DNA from: Aestuariimicrobium soli
GTDB taxonomy: Bacteria; Actinomycetota; Actinomycetes; Propionibacteriales; Propionibacteriaceae
Length of the DNA stretch: 64,000 nt
Reading direction: 5' to 3'
Assembly: GCF_051192575.1 (NCBI RefSeq)
Contig: NZ_JBPJSQ010000001.1
Span: 62,001-126,000, forward strand
The translations under genes were made by a program, and so were the position numbers. Under the pieces are notes generated by a model. The model saw nothing but the letters and a program-made list of their open reading frames with translations, was not told the origin of the DNA and searched no databases. The first letter of the stretch is position 1. Every line of letters begins with the position of its first letter. This document shows positions 54,293-62,950 of this stretch, piece by piece.

Positions 54293-54991
54293 ATGGCCGT
54301 GAAGGTGAAACCCAGCAAGGCCATGCGGGGCATCTTCGCCGAGATGCTCGACGACTACCTGCGGGTGGCGGCCAAGTCCGCCGACAAGGGCATCGCCAAG
54401 GGTGGCCGCGAGGCCGCCCAGGGGGCGGCCAAGGCCGCCGCCAAGCCCGTCAAGGTCGACTTCAAGCTGACCGAGCGCATGGCGGGTCACTCGGCCGAGA
54501 TGCGCCGCCAGTTGCAGCGCCAGCTGGACGCCATCGGTGACGTGTCGCCCAAGGAACTGCTCGACCGGCTGAACAATCCGGCCGTGCGTGACGGGGTGGC
54601 CCAGCGCGAGGCGCGCAAAGCGTTCACCGACCAGATGACGACGCAGCAGCGCAAGCAGATGCAGGCGCTCGCCATGCGCGACCCCGCCGAACTGGCCCGA
54701 CAGCTCGACACCTTCAACCTCACCAGCACCGGGAACCCGTTCAAGGACGCCGATGCCCTGGCCAAGGCCCGCACCGACGGCTTCATGCGCACCGTCGCCG
54801 CGCTGCACGAGCCCGACATCGTCGCGGGTGGGCTCGATCGCATCGGCCGCAACGGCAACTGGGACTCCTTCGGCGCCTCGAACGTCAACTCCTCGATCGG
54901 TTCGCAATGGAAGAACCTCAAGCCCGATCTGATCCGGCAACTCGAGTCGCTTCCGCCCAACGACCCGATCCGGTTGACCTTCGACTTCTGA
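54293..54991 (+). CDS. Ntox15 (HxxD) polymorphic toxin nuclease
   Basis: 232 residues. A basic Ala/Lys-rich head (~1-55), a helical middle (GHSAEMRRQLQRQLDAIGDVSPKELLDRL) and a C-terminal region with H172-E-P-D175 (LHEPDIVAGG) and SNVNSSIGSQWKNL, the conserved blocks of Ntox15 (Toxin_43), the DNase domain of Agrobacterium Tde. HxxD is the catalytic motif there. The next gene has the matching immunity architecture. Alternative: nuclease with RNA target. Delivery route is inferred to be type VII-like from the three genes before it. Confidence 0.78.
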   Translation: MAVKVKPSKAMRGIFAEMLDDYLRVAAKSADKGIAKGGREAAQGAAKAAAKPVKVDFKLTERMAGHSAEMRRQLQRQLDAIGDVSPKELLDRLNNPAVRDGVAQREARKAFTDQMTTQQRKQMQALAMRDPAELARQLDTFNLTSTGNPFKDADALAKARTDGFMRTVAALHEPDIVAGGLDRIGRNGNWDSFGASNVNSSIGSQWKNLKPDLIRQLESLPPNDPIRLTFDF

Positions 54992-55070
54992 GGAACCCCT
55001 CGTCGCCCGTCACCGACGGACGGCTAGGCTCGTCCCGCTCCCACCTCGCACACCCAGCACAGGAGACCCC

Positions 55071-55808
55071 ATGCCCGAGATCCCCGCAGAGTTCGCCGAC
55101 CAGTTCGCCATGTTGGTCGAGTACGTGTGCTCCGAGTTGGAGGGCCTGGGTGTGATCCCCGGCGCCCCCTTCACCCCGGAGCACGAGCGGCAGCTCGCCC
55201 CCGTGATGCCGAAGGTGATGATCGAGGTCTGGCGCCGGTTCGGGTTCGCCGGCTTCGACGAGGGACGATTCTGGCTGTGCGACCCGCTGGCCTGGAAGGA
55301 CGCCACCGACGCCTGGACCGGGAGCCTCGACCTCGAACTGGGATCGGACGACTGGTGGCCCGTGCGCCGTTCGGCACTGGGACACATCGACCTGTGGGGC
55401 CCCCGCACGGGCCCGAGCCTGATGATCTCGACGCTGCGCGGCGAGGTGTACCCCTCGGACCACTCAGACACCCAGGACGACCCGGTGATGTTCGAGACTG
55501 GCCTGTCGGCCCTGCTGGGCAACCTCGACCGCGACTCCTTCGACCTGTTCGACAACCAGGGTGCCGGCCTGTTCGAGCAGTGCCTGGCCAAGCTGGGGCC
55601 GGTGTCGTCCGAGACCATGTACACGTTCGCGCCGGTGCCGGCGCTGGGCGGGCAGACCGCCGTCGGGACGGCGGTCATCGAGCAGGCCGTGCCGCACGTG
55701 ATGCTGCTGGCGACCCTGGAGGGAGCCGACGTCAAGGGTGACATCGTTGCCACCCGCAACCAGCGCGAGGCAGCCGTCGACGACTGGATCGGCGGCGACG
55801 AGGGCTGA
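55071..55808 (+). CDS. GAD-like / DUF1851 immunity protein (Tdi type)
   Basis: 245 residues, cytoplasmic. N-terminal GAD-like domain (PKVMIEVWRRFGFAGFDEGRFWLCDPL) and C-terminal DUF1851 (LFEQCLAKLGPVSSETMYTFAPVPALGG ... VPHVMLLATLEG). The same two domains make up Tdi, the immunity protein of the Tde DNase, which supports both this call and that of the toxin. AGGAG precedes the ATG. A TAGGCT (55025-55030) inside the 79-bp gap after the toxin may give it its own promoter, useful for constant protection. Confidence 0.82.
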   Translation: MPEIPAEFADQFAMLVEYVCSELEGLGVIPGAPFTPEHERQLAPVMPKVMIEVWRRFGFAGFDEGRFWLCDPLAWKDATDAWTGSLDLELGSDDWWPVRRSALGHIDLWGPRTGPSLMISTLRGEVYPSDHSDTQDDPVMFETGLSALLGNLDRDSFDLFDNQGAGLFEQCLAKLGPVSSETMYTFAPVPALGGQTAVGTAVIEQAVPHVMLLATLEGADVKGDIVATRNQREAAVDDWIGGDEG

Positions 55809-55952
55809 GGGCCGCCCTGAGTCGCTCACGTAACAGTCTCGTCACAAGTCACGGTTGGGACGCGGAATGTTCTTCTCAGAGTGACGATCCTTCGCAAGAG
55901 TTCTCACCACGCGTGGCCCGAGGGCGGTCACAGCTTCATTGCAGGAGGAATC

Positions 55953-57164
55953 GTGAACAGAAGGTCCTTGCTCTTCGGCGCCGTCGGCATCAGTGCCGCC
56001 GCACTGGGCCTTTCGGCCTGCGGCACCCGTGGCGAGACGACCGGCACGTCGAGTGGTGGTTCGAAGAAGACGGCCAAGATCGGCGTGATCGCCCCGCTGT
56101 CGGGCGACCTGTCGGCGATGGGTCTCGGCATCCGCAACTCGGTCGAGCTGGCGATCAAGCAGGCCAACGCCGCCAACGCCATTCCCGGCTGGGAACTCGT
56201 GATGGCCGCCGAGGACGACCAGGCCACCCCCGACGTCGGCGCCAACGCCGCCACCAAGCTCTCGTCCGACCCCGACGTCATCGGCGTCGTCGGCACCCTG
56301 AACTCGGGCGTGTCGCAGGGCGTGCAGCCCATTCTCGACGCCAAGAAGATCGTGCAGGTCTCGCCCGCCAACACCGGTGACTACCTCACCAAGGGCAGCG
56401 ACATCGCCAACCCGAAGCGGCCGCACGCCAACTACTTCCGCGTGTGCACCGTCGACTCCATCCAGGGTCCGTTCGCGGCGCAGTACGTCTTCGACTCCGG
56501 CATCAAGAAGGTCGCCGTGGTCAACGACAAGAAGCCCTACGGGCAGGGCCTGGCCGCGGCCTTCGCCGCCAAGTTCAAGGAACTGGGTGGGGAGGTCGTG
56601 GGGGAGGAGACCGCCGTCAAGCAGGAGGACTTCGGCACCGTCATCACCTCCATCAAGGGCAAGGCGCCCGAACTGGTCTACTACGGCACCGAGTACCAGC
56701 TGGCCGGTCCCTTCAGCCGCGCCCTCAAGGCGGCGGGTCTGAACGTGCCCGTGATGGGCGGCGACGGCATCTTCGACCAGCAGTTCATCGACAAGGCGGG
56801 CTCGACCTCCAACGGTGACCTCGCCACCTCGGTGGGCGCCCCCGTCGAGAGCCTGGACTCGGCCAAGAAGTACGTGTCGGACTACAGCGCCGCCGGCTAC
56901 AAGGACGGTTACTCGGCCTACGGCGCCTACGCCTACGACGCCGCCAACGCCATCATCGAGGGCCTCAAGACCTCGCTGAAGGATGCCGCCGATGTCGCGG
57001 GCGCCCGCCAGGCGACCATCGATGCGGTCGGCAAGGTCAGCTTCGACGGGGCGACGGGCAAGGTCGGCTTCGACGAGTTCGGCGATGCGGTCGCGAAGGT
57101 GCTCACCGTCTACAAGGTCACCGGGGGCAAGTGGGCCCCTGAGAAGACCGGCGAGCTGGGCTGA
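55953..57164 (+). CDS. livK: branched-chain amino-acid ABC transporter, binding lipoprotein
   Basis: Extracytoplasmic type I solute-binding protein. 403 residues; GTG 55953 has AGGAGG 6 nt upstream. Signal NRRSLLFGAVGISAAALGLSAC combines a twin-arginine and a lipobox. The mature part has IGVIAPLSGDLSAMGLGIRNSVELAIKQAN and LVMAAEDDQATPDVGANAATKL, typical LivJ/K. Leads livHMGF. Substrate is likely Leu/Ile/Val; related transporters take urea or amides. Confidence 0.92.
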   Translation: MNRRSLLFGAVGISAAALGLSACGTRGETTGTSSGGSKKTAKIGVIAPLSGDLSAMGLGIRNSVELAIKQANAANAIPGWELVMAAEDDQATPDVGANAATKLSSDPDVIGVVGTLNSGVSQGVQPILDAKKIVQVSPANTGDYLTKGSDIANPKRPHANYFRVCTVDSIQGPFAAQYVFDSGIKKVAVVNDKKPYGQGLAAAFAAKFKELGGEVVGEETAVKQEDFGTVITSIKGKAPELVYYGTEYQLAGPFSRALKAAGLNVPVMGGDGIFDQQFIDKAGSTSNGDLATSVGAPVESLDSAKKYVSDYSAAGYKDGYSAYGAYAYDAANAIIEGLKTSLKDAADVAGARQATIDAVGKVSFDGATGKVGFDEFGDAVAKVLTVYKVTGGKWAPEKTGELG

Positions 57165-57246
57165 ACCCTGACCCGTCCAGACACGTGTGGTGGGGAGCGG
57201 CTGTGCGAACAGCGGCTCCCCACCCCTCGGTGAGGAGAATCCGTCG

Positions 57247-58194
57247 ATGGAAATCGTCGAACAGTTGATCGCCGGCCTCAGCCTCGGGGCCCTCTACGCC
57301 CTGATCGCGGTCGGTTACACCGTGGTGTACGGCATCGTCCAACTCATCAACTTCGCGCACGGCGAGATCTTCATGGTGGGTGCCTTCGGTGCCATGGGCA
57401 CCTGGCTGGTGCTCGGCAAGTCCGGCAACGTGCTCAGTTGGTGGATCCTGCCGATCATGCTGGTCGGGGGCATCGCCGTGGCCGTGCTCACGGCGGTGCT
57501 GATGGAGCGATTCGCGTATCGACCGCTGCGCAACTCGCCCAGGCTGGCACCGCTGATCACCGCCATCGGCATCTCCATCTTCCTGCAGGAGTTCGTCCGC
57601 CTGTTCTACGGCGAGATCCCCGGCTTCCCCAATGCCAAGTCGGCCGTCACCCTGCCCGAGATCCAGTTCTTCACCGGGCCTCCGGTCGACCTGGGCGGCG
57701 GGCTGCTGGTGCAGCGCAGCGCCATCTTCACCCTGGTGGCGCTTGCGGTCTGCTGGATCTTCCTGTACTGGTTCATCCACCGCACCTCGATCGGACGAGC
57801 CATGCAGGCCACCTCGCAGGACCAGGACACGGCCCGGCTGATGGGCATCGACGTCGACAAGATCATCATGATCGCCTTCGCCGTCGGCGCCACGCTGGCC
57901 GCCGTCGCCGGCCTCGCCCACGGACTGCGCTACGGGAACATTGACTTCAAGATGGGCTTCATCGCTGGCATGAAGGCCTTCACGGCAGCCGTGCTGGGCG
58001 GTATCGGCAACGTGCACGGGGCCGTCATCGGCGGGCTCGCCCTCGGCCTGATCGAGGCCATGGCGTCCACCCTGATTCCCGGACAGTTCGGCGGATCGGC
58101 CTGGAAGGACGTGTGGGCCTTCGTCATCCTCATCCTGGTGCTGGTCTTCCGCCCCCAGGGCATCGTCGGTGCGAAGGTGGTCGACCGCGCATGA
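57247..58194 (+). CDS. livH: branched-chain amino-acid ABC transporter permease
   Basis: 315 residues, about eight membrane helices. Family motifs: QLIAGLSLGALYALIAVGYTVVYGIVQLINFAHGE and the late KAFTAAVLGGIGNVHGAVIGGLALGLIEA loop that contacts the ATPases. AGGAG precedes the ATG. Stop overlaps livM (ATGA). Confidence 0.93.
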   Translation: MEIVEQLIAGLSLGALYALIAVGYTVVYGIVQLINFAHGEIFMVGAFGAMGTWLVLGKSGNVLSWWILPIMLVGGIAVAVLTAVLMERFAYRPLRNSPRLAPLITAIGISIFLQEFVRLFYGEIPGFPNAKSAVTLPEIQFFTGPPVDLGGGLLVQRSAIFTLVALAVCWIFLYWFIHRTSIGRAMQATSQDQDTARLMGIDVDKIIMIAFAVGATLAAVAGLAHGLRYGNIDFKMGFIAGMKAFTAAVLGGIGNVHGAVIGGLALGLIEAMASTLIPGQFGGSAWKDVWAFVILILVLVFRPQGIVGAKVVDRA

Positions 58195-59927
58195 ACCGAC
58201 TGACACTGCCTCGCATCCCCGAAACCATCAAGGCCAAGCACTACCGCACCGGTCGACTGGTCGCCCTGGTCGGGGCGCTCATCGCCGTGGCGTCGATCTA
58301 CCTGCCGTGGTCGTACGGGTCGGAACCACTCGACAACATGACCTACCTCGGCGGGCCCTCGCCGCTGCAGTTCGCCGGCGGCGCCCTGGCGCTGATCGTG
58401 GCCCTGATGCTCGTGGGCGCGGTCGTCTCGTCCCGCCTGACCCGGGTGAAGGGACGCACCAAGCTGCTGCACCGTGTCGCCTGGAACCGGGCGGCCCGGG
58501 CCGGAGCCCTCGGCCTGCTCGCGTTCGTGGTCGTCGTGCTGGCCTCCATCGCCCTGACTCTGGGGGGCCTGGTCAACGTCGAGTACGGCGGCTGGGTGGC
58601 GCTGGCTGGTTCGGCGCTGGCCGTGCTCGGCACCCGCCTGCTCTCGTCGCGACAGTCGCCCTCCCTGGAGCGGGCCCCGCACGTGCCGGTGCTCGAGATC
58701 GTGACCATCGCCGTCGTCCTGCTCGGCGGCCTGATGCTGGTCAGCTACGCCCTCAACCAGCGCGACGGCGACACCTTCATCGTGTTGCTGGTGCACCTGG
58801 CCGCCATGATCGTGATCGCGGCCCGCTCGGGGCTGGGCACGTGGTTGGCGGTCGCCGGTCAACGACACCGCAAGGTGCTGGTCTTCTCGGCCTTCGCCGT
58901 GGCCTTCCTGTTCCCGTTCACCCAGAACGGTTCGGACGAGAACATGTCCATCGCGACGCAGGTGTTGATCTTCGCGGCCACCGCCGTCGGCCTCAACATC
59001 GTGGTGGGGCTGGCCGGGCTGCTCGACCTCGGCTACATCGCCTTCCTGGGGGCGGGCGCCTACGTGGCGGCCGTGCTCTCCCGCTCCGCCTACGCCACCT
59101 TCGACATCCACCCGCCCTTCATCGTGGTGGTGCTGGTGTCCGGCCTGGTGGCGGCCACCCTGGGGCTCATCATCGGGTCGCCGACCCTGCGTGTCTCCGG
59201 TGACTACCTGGCCATCGTGACCCTGGCCTTCGGAGAAATCTTCCGGATCACCATGTCGAACCTCGACGGCACCGACGGCCCCAACATCACCCGCGGCGCC
59301 TCGGGCATCCCCGGCATCCCGAACCTGAAGGTGTTCGGCTTCGACTTCGGCGCCGAACACGTGGTGGCCGGCATCACCTTGGGTCGGTTCGCCAACTACT
59401 TCTTCCTGATGCTGATCGTGATGGCCCTGATCATCTGGGTGTTCACCCGACTCAACTACTCCCGCATCGGGCGTGGCTGGGTGGCGATCCGTGAGGACGA
59501 GAAGGCCGCCGAGGCGATGGGGGTCAACGTCTTCGGGCTCAAGCTGCTCGCCTTCGCCGGTGGCGCCTTCCTCGCCGGGCTCGCCGGTTCGGTCAAGGCC
59601 CACGTCGACACGCAGGCCACCCCCGAGCAGTACGTCTTCCTCGAGTCGGCGTTCCTGCTGGCCGCGGTCGTGCTGGGCGGCATGGGCACCGTGCTCGGCG
59701 TCATCGTCGGCGCCGTGCTGCTCAAGCTCGTCCCCGAGAAGCTGCGTTTCCTGTCGGAGTTCCGCATGCTCGGCTTCGGTCTGCTGATGGTGCTGATGAT
59801 GCGCTTCCGGCCCGAGGGCATGATCCCCAACAGTCGTCGCCAGCTGGAGTTCCACACCGACGACCAGGATCTGGCCGATGAGTTCGACGATGACCTGCCC
59901 TACGAGTTCGTGGAGGAACGCGCATGA
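58191..59927 (+). CDS. livM: branched-chain amino-acid ABC transporter permease, extended
   Basis: 578 residues, longer than the usual 320-420 of LivM. The second half (from ~265) is the standard permease: GLNIVVGLAGLLDLGYIAFLGAGAYVAA, RVSGDYLAIVTLAFGEIFRI and KLLAFAGGAFLAGLAGSVKAHV. The first ~260 residues add five or six helices (three before residue 150) of unclear use. Acidic C-tail. Overlaps livH and livG by four bases each. Confidence 0.9.
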   Translation: MNRLTLPRIPETIKAKHYRTGRLVALVGALIAVASIYLPWSYGSEPLDNMTYLGGPSPLQFAGGALALIVALMLVGAVVSSRLTRVKGRTKLLHRVAWNRAARAGALGLLAFVVVVLASIALTLGGLVNVEYGGWVALAGSALAVLGTRLLSSRQSPSLERAPHVPVLEIVTIAVVLLGGLMLVSYALNQRDGDTFIVLLVHLAAMIVIAARSGLGTWLAVAGQRHRKVLVFSAFAVAFLFPFTQNGSDENMSIATQVLIFAATAVGLNIVVGLAGLLDLGYIAFLGAGAYVAAVLSRSAYATFDIHPPFIVVVLVSGLVAATLGLIIGSPTLRVSGDYLAIVTLAFGEIFRITMSNLDGTDGPNITRGASGIPGIPNLKVFGFDFGAEHVVAGITLGRFANYFFLMLIVMALIIWVFTRLNYSRIGRGWVAIREDEKAAEAMGVNVFGLKLLAFAGGAFLAGLAGSVKAHVDTQATPEQYVFLESAFLLAAVVLGGMGTVLGVIVGAVLLKLVPEKLRFLSEFRMLGFGLLMVLMMRFRPEGMIPNSRRQLEFHTDDQDLADEFDDDLPYEFVEERA

Positions 59928-60712
59928 GCGACACCGCTGAACTGCTGCTGGCGGCCCGGGGCGTGACCATGCGCTTCGGTGGTCTGGTGGCGGTCAATGA
60001 CGTCGACCTGCAGGTGCACGCGGGCGAGATCGTCGGGCTGATCGGGCCCAACGGGGCCGGCAAGACCACCTTCTTCAACTGCCTCACCGGGCTCTACCGA
60101 CCCACGTCGGGGCGAGTGACGTTCTCCGACGAGGTGCTGCCCCCTCGTCCGTCGAAGGTGGTGCGGGCCGGCATGGCGCGCACCTTCCAGAACATTCGCC
60201 TGTTCGGCAACATGACCGCGCTCGAGAACGTGATGGTGGGCCGCTACTGCCGCACCTCCGCGGGCCCGTTGACCGCCATTCTGCGCGGCCCCAAGCACCG
60301 GCGGGAGGAGGCCGAGACCCGTGACCGGGCCTCGGAACTGCTGGACTACGTGGGCCTGTCGGGGCAGGGCAACTCCCTGGCGCGTAACCTGTCCTACGGC
60401 GACCAGCGGCGCCTCGAGATCGCCCGCGCCCTGGCCACCGATCCGCAGTTGTTGCTGCTCGACGAGCCGACCGCGGGCATGAACCCGCAGGAGACCCGCG
60501 AGACCGAGGAGTTGATCTTCAAGATCCGCGACTCGGGGCTCGCCATCGTCGTGATCGAGCACGACATGCGATTCATCTTCAACCTGTGCGATCGGGTGGT
60601 GTGCCTCGTCCGCGGTCAGGTGCTGATCGAGGGCACCCCCGAACAGGTGCAGTCCGATCCGCGGGTGATTGAGGCCTACATCGGCAGCCCCGAGGAGGAG
60701 AGCCATGCTTGA
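59924..60712 (+). CDS. livG: branched-chain amino-acid ABC transporter ATPase
   Basis: 262 residues. GPNGAGKTTFFNCLTGL (Walker A), RTFQNIRLFGNMTALENVMVG (Q-loop and LivG block), LSYGDQRRLEIARALATDPQLLLLDEPTAGMNPQE (signature, Walker B), VIEHDMRFIF. Overlaps livM by four bases and livF by eight. Confidence 0.95.
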   Translation: MSDTAELLLAARGVTMRFGGLVAVNDVDLQVHAGEIVGLIGPNGAGKTTFFNCLTGLYRPTSGRVTFSDEVLPPRPSKVVRAGMARTFQNIRLFGNMTALENVMVGRYCRTSAGPLTAILRGPKHRREEAETRDRASELLDYVGLSGQGNSLARNLSYGDQRRLEIARALATDPQLLLLDEPTAGMNPQETRETEELIFKIRDSGLAIVVIEHDMRFIFNLCDRVVCLVRGQVLIEGTPEQVQSDPRVIEAYIGSPEEESHA

Positions 60713-61412
60713 GGTCCGTGACCTCGTCGTCGCCTACGGACGTGTGAAGGCCGTCAAGGGCATCACGTTCTCGGTGGACGAGGGCCAGGTCGTCTCGCTG
60801 CTGGGCACCAATGGCGCCGGCAAGACCACCACCCTGCGCACGATCTCGGGCCTGCTGCGGCCGCAGTCGGGCACGATCTCGTTCCGGGGGGCGCGGATCG
60901 ACACCACGCCCGCCCACAAGATCGTCACGCTGGGGCTCGCCCATGCCCCCGAGGGTCGGCGCATCTTCCCGAAGCTGACGGTGGAGGACAACCTGCTCCT
61001 GGGTGCCTTCGCCCGCAAGGACGCCGCGGGTGTCCGCAAGGATCTCGAACGCGCCTACGACCTGTTCGAGGTGCTGCGGGAGCGTCGCACCCAGCCGGCG
61101 GGCACGTTCTCGGGTGGCGAGCAGCAGATGCTGGCGATCGGGCGGGCCATGATGTCGCGGCCGAGCCTGCTGATGCTCGACGAGCCGTCGATGGGTCTGT
61201 CGCCGTTGATGATGCAACGCATCATGACCACGATCCGCACCCTGCAGTCCGAGGGCACCACCATTCTGCTGGTCGAGCAGAATGCGGCGGCGGCGCTGAA
61301 ACTCTCCGACAAGGCCTACGTGCTGGAGGTCGGGTCGATCACCCTCGAGGGCACCGGTGCCGAACTGCTGGCCGACGACCGGGTGAAGCGGGCCTACCTC
61401 GGCGAGAGCTGA
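60705..61412 (+). CDS. livF: branched-chain amino-acid ABC transporter ATPase
   Basis: 235 residues. LGTNGAGKTTTLRTISGLLRP (Walker A), LGLAHAPEGRRIFPKLTVEDNLLLGAF (LivF hallmark), FSGGEQQMLAIGRAMMSRPSLLMLDEPSMGLSP, LLVEQNA. Pairs with LivG. Its 3' end overlaps the convergent DedA-like gene by 19 nt. Confidence 0.95.
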   Translation: MLEVRDLVVAYGRVKAVKGITFSVDEGQVVSLLGTNGAGKTTTLRTISGLLRPQSGTISFRGARIDTTPAHKIVTLGLAHAPEGRRIFPKLTVEDNLLLGAFARKDAAGVRKDLERAYDLFEVLRERRTQPAGTFSGGEQQMLAIGRAMMSRPSLLMLDEPSMGLSPLMMQRIMTTIRTLQSEGTTILLVEQNAAAALKLSDKAYVLEVGSITLEGTGAELLADDRVKRAYLGES

Positions 61413-61906
61413 GGCGCGTCGTCGGTCGCCGGTTCGTCCCGCTCGCCCCGCACCCTGCTGATCACGAACCAGACCAGCGCGACCACGGCGACCGCGAGCA
61501 CCGTCCACGCGGCCACGGGGGAGCGGGAGTGCAGCGCGGTGAACGCGCGCACCCCCACGAATCCGACCGTGGAGTAGATCACGGCCCAGAGCACACAGCC
61601 GACGGTGACGGCGGGCAGGTAGTGGCGCAGGCGCATGCGGGTGACACCCGCGGCGAGATTCACCAGTGTCTGCGCGCCCACGGTGAGGAACGACACCGAC
61701 ACCACCGGCGGGCCCCAGCGCTCGATCCAGCCGACCACGCGGCGGTAGCCGGGCGATTCCAGCAGTCGACGGTAGCGGGCACTGCGGGCGGCGCCGGAGC
61801 CGAGCGCTCGTCCGAGCCAGTAGGTGCCATTGGCGCGCAGCATCACGATCACGAACAACCCGAGCGCCACGACACCCCAGGGGGCCTCCCACTCGAGCGG
61901 GTTCAC
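61394..61906 (-). CDS. DedA / VTT-domain membrane protein
   Basis: About 170 residues. Two re-entrant/transmembrane segments with the VTT pattern: ANGTYWLGRALG, RWGPPVVSVSFLTVGAQTLVNLAAGVTRMRLRHYLPAVTVGCVLWAVIY. The DedA family flips or moves lipids across the membrane. GTG 61906 is used; a TTG at 61948 is possible, but a TACGAT at ~61932-61937 would put the mRNA start after it. The C-tail (GERDEPATDDAPQLSPR) is polar. Confidence 0.75.
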   Translation of the reverse strand: MNPLEWEAPWGVVALGLFVIVMLRANGTYWLGRALGSGAARSARYRRLLESPGYRRVVGWIERWGPPVVSVSFLTVGAQTLVNLAAGVTRMRLRHYLPAVTVGCVLWAVIYSTVGFVGVRAFTALHSRSPVAAWTVLAVAVVALVWFVISRVRGERDEPATDDAPQLSPR

Positions 61907-61965
61907 CCGCGACGCCAGTCGATCACCGCGCCATCGTATCCAAGCCAACCCGTAGCCTGTCGTCC

Positions 61966-62901
61966 GTGATCGACGTCCTTCTCGGGTTCCTGACCATCTG
62001 GGTGGTGATCGGTGTCGGCTGGGTGCTCGCCCACACGCGCGTGCTCGACGAGACCGCCCAGCAGGTGCTCAGCAAGGTGACGTTCTTCATCGGATCGCCC
62101 GCCCTGCTGTTCGCGATGATGGCCCGCGCCGACCTGAAGCGGGTGTTCGCGGTCAACCTGCTGGTGAGCTTCCTGGCCGCGGTGGCGTCGATGCTGGTCT
62201 TCCTGGGCGTCTCGCTGGTCCTCCGGCCGCGGCTCGACCGGCCCTCCCGGATCATCGGCACCTTTGCCTCCGGCTACGTCAACGCCGCGAACCTCGGCAT
62301 CCCGATCGCCGCCTACGTGCTCAAGGACGTCACCTGGGTGGCGCCCATCCTGCTCATCCAGGTGGCGGTGCTGCAGCCCATCTGCCTGTCGCTTCTCGAC
62401 GCCGACGCGGCCCGTGAGAGCGGACGAACCCCCAGCCTGCTGCGCAACCTGTCGCTGCCGTTGCGCAACCCGATGACCATTGCCACCGTGCTGGGGCTGG
62501 TGATGAACGTGCTGAACTGGCGCATTCCCTCGCCGATCGCGGACCCGCTCGAACTGCTGGGCGCGCTGGCCGTGCCCTGCATGCTGATCGCCTACGGCCT
62601 GTCGCTTCGGCTCGGCCCCCTTCCCGGACGAGGCGGTGCCGGGTTGGAGACGGGGCTGGCCAGCGGGCTGAAGCTGCTCGGGCAGCCGCTGATCGCCTGG
62701 CTGCTGGCCCGCGCGTTCTCGCTCGACCCCACCCAGACCATGGCCGTCACCGTGATCGCCGGGCTGCCGACGGCGCAGAACGTGTTCGTCTGGGCCGTGC
62801 GGTACAGCCGCGGCATCGTGCTGGCCCGCGACACGGTGTTCATCACCACCATCGCGTCGATCCCCACGATCACGCTGATTGCGGCTCTCGTGCACGGCTG
62901 A
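61966..62901 (+). CDS. AEC-family transporter
   Basis: 311 residues, ~10 helices. Auxin-efflux-carrier fold with VGWVLAHTRVLDETAQQVLSKVTFFIGSPALLFAMMARADL, SGYVNAANLGIPIAAYVLKD (the broken-helix Asn/Gly block) and AGLPTAQNVFVWAVRY. Exports or imports organic or amino acids; substrate unknown. TAGCCT ends 7 nt before the GTG: leaderless. Divergent from the DedA-like gene. Confidence 0.88.
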   Translation: MIDVLLGFLTIWVVIGVGWVLAHTRVLDETAQQVLSKVTFFIGSPALLFAMMARADLKRVFAVNLLVSFLAAVASMLVFLGVSLVLRPRLDRPSRIIGTFASGYVNAANLGIPIAAYVLKDVTWVAPILLIQVAVLQPICLSLLDADAARESGRTPSLLRNLSLPLRNPMTIATVLGLVMNVLNWRIPSPIADPLELLGALAVPCMLIAYGLSLRLGPLPGRGGAGLETGLASGLKLLGQPLIAWLLARAFSLDPTQTMAVTVIAGLPTAQNVFVWAVRYSRGIVLARDTVFITTIASIPTITLIAALVHG

Positions 62902-62950
62902 TGTCGCTTTGACCGCGAACCGCGTTAGGTTGGCGGTGAAAGGAGGGCGC

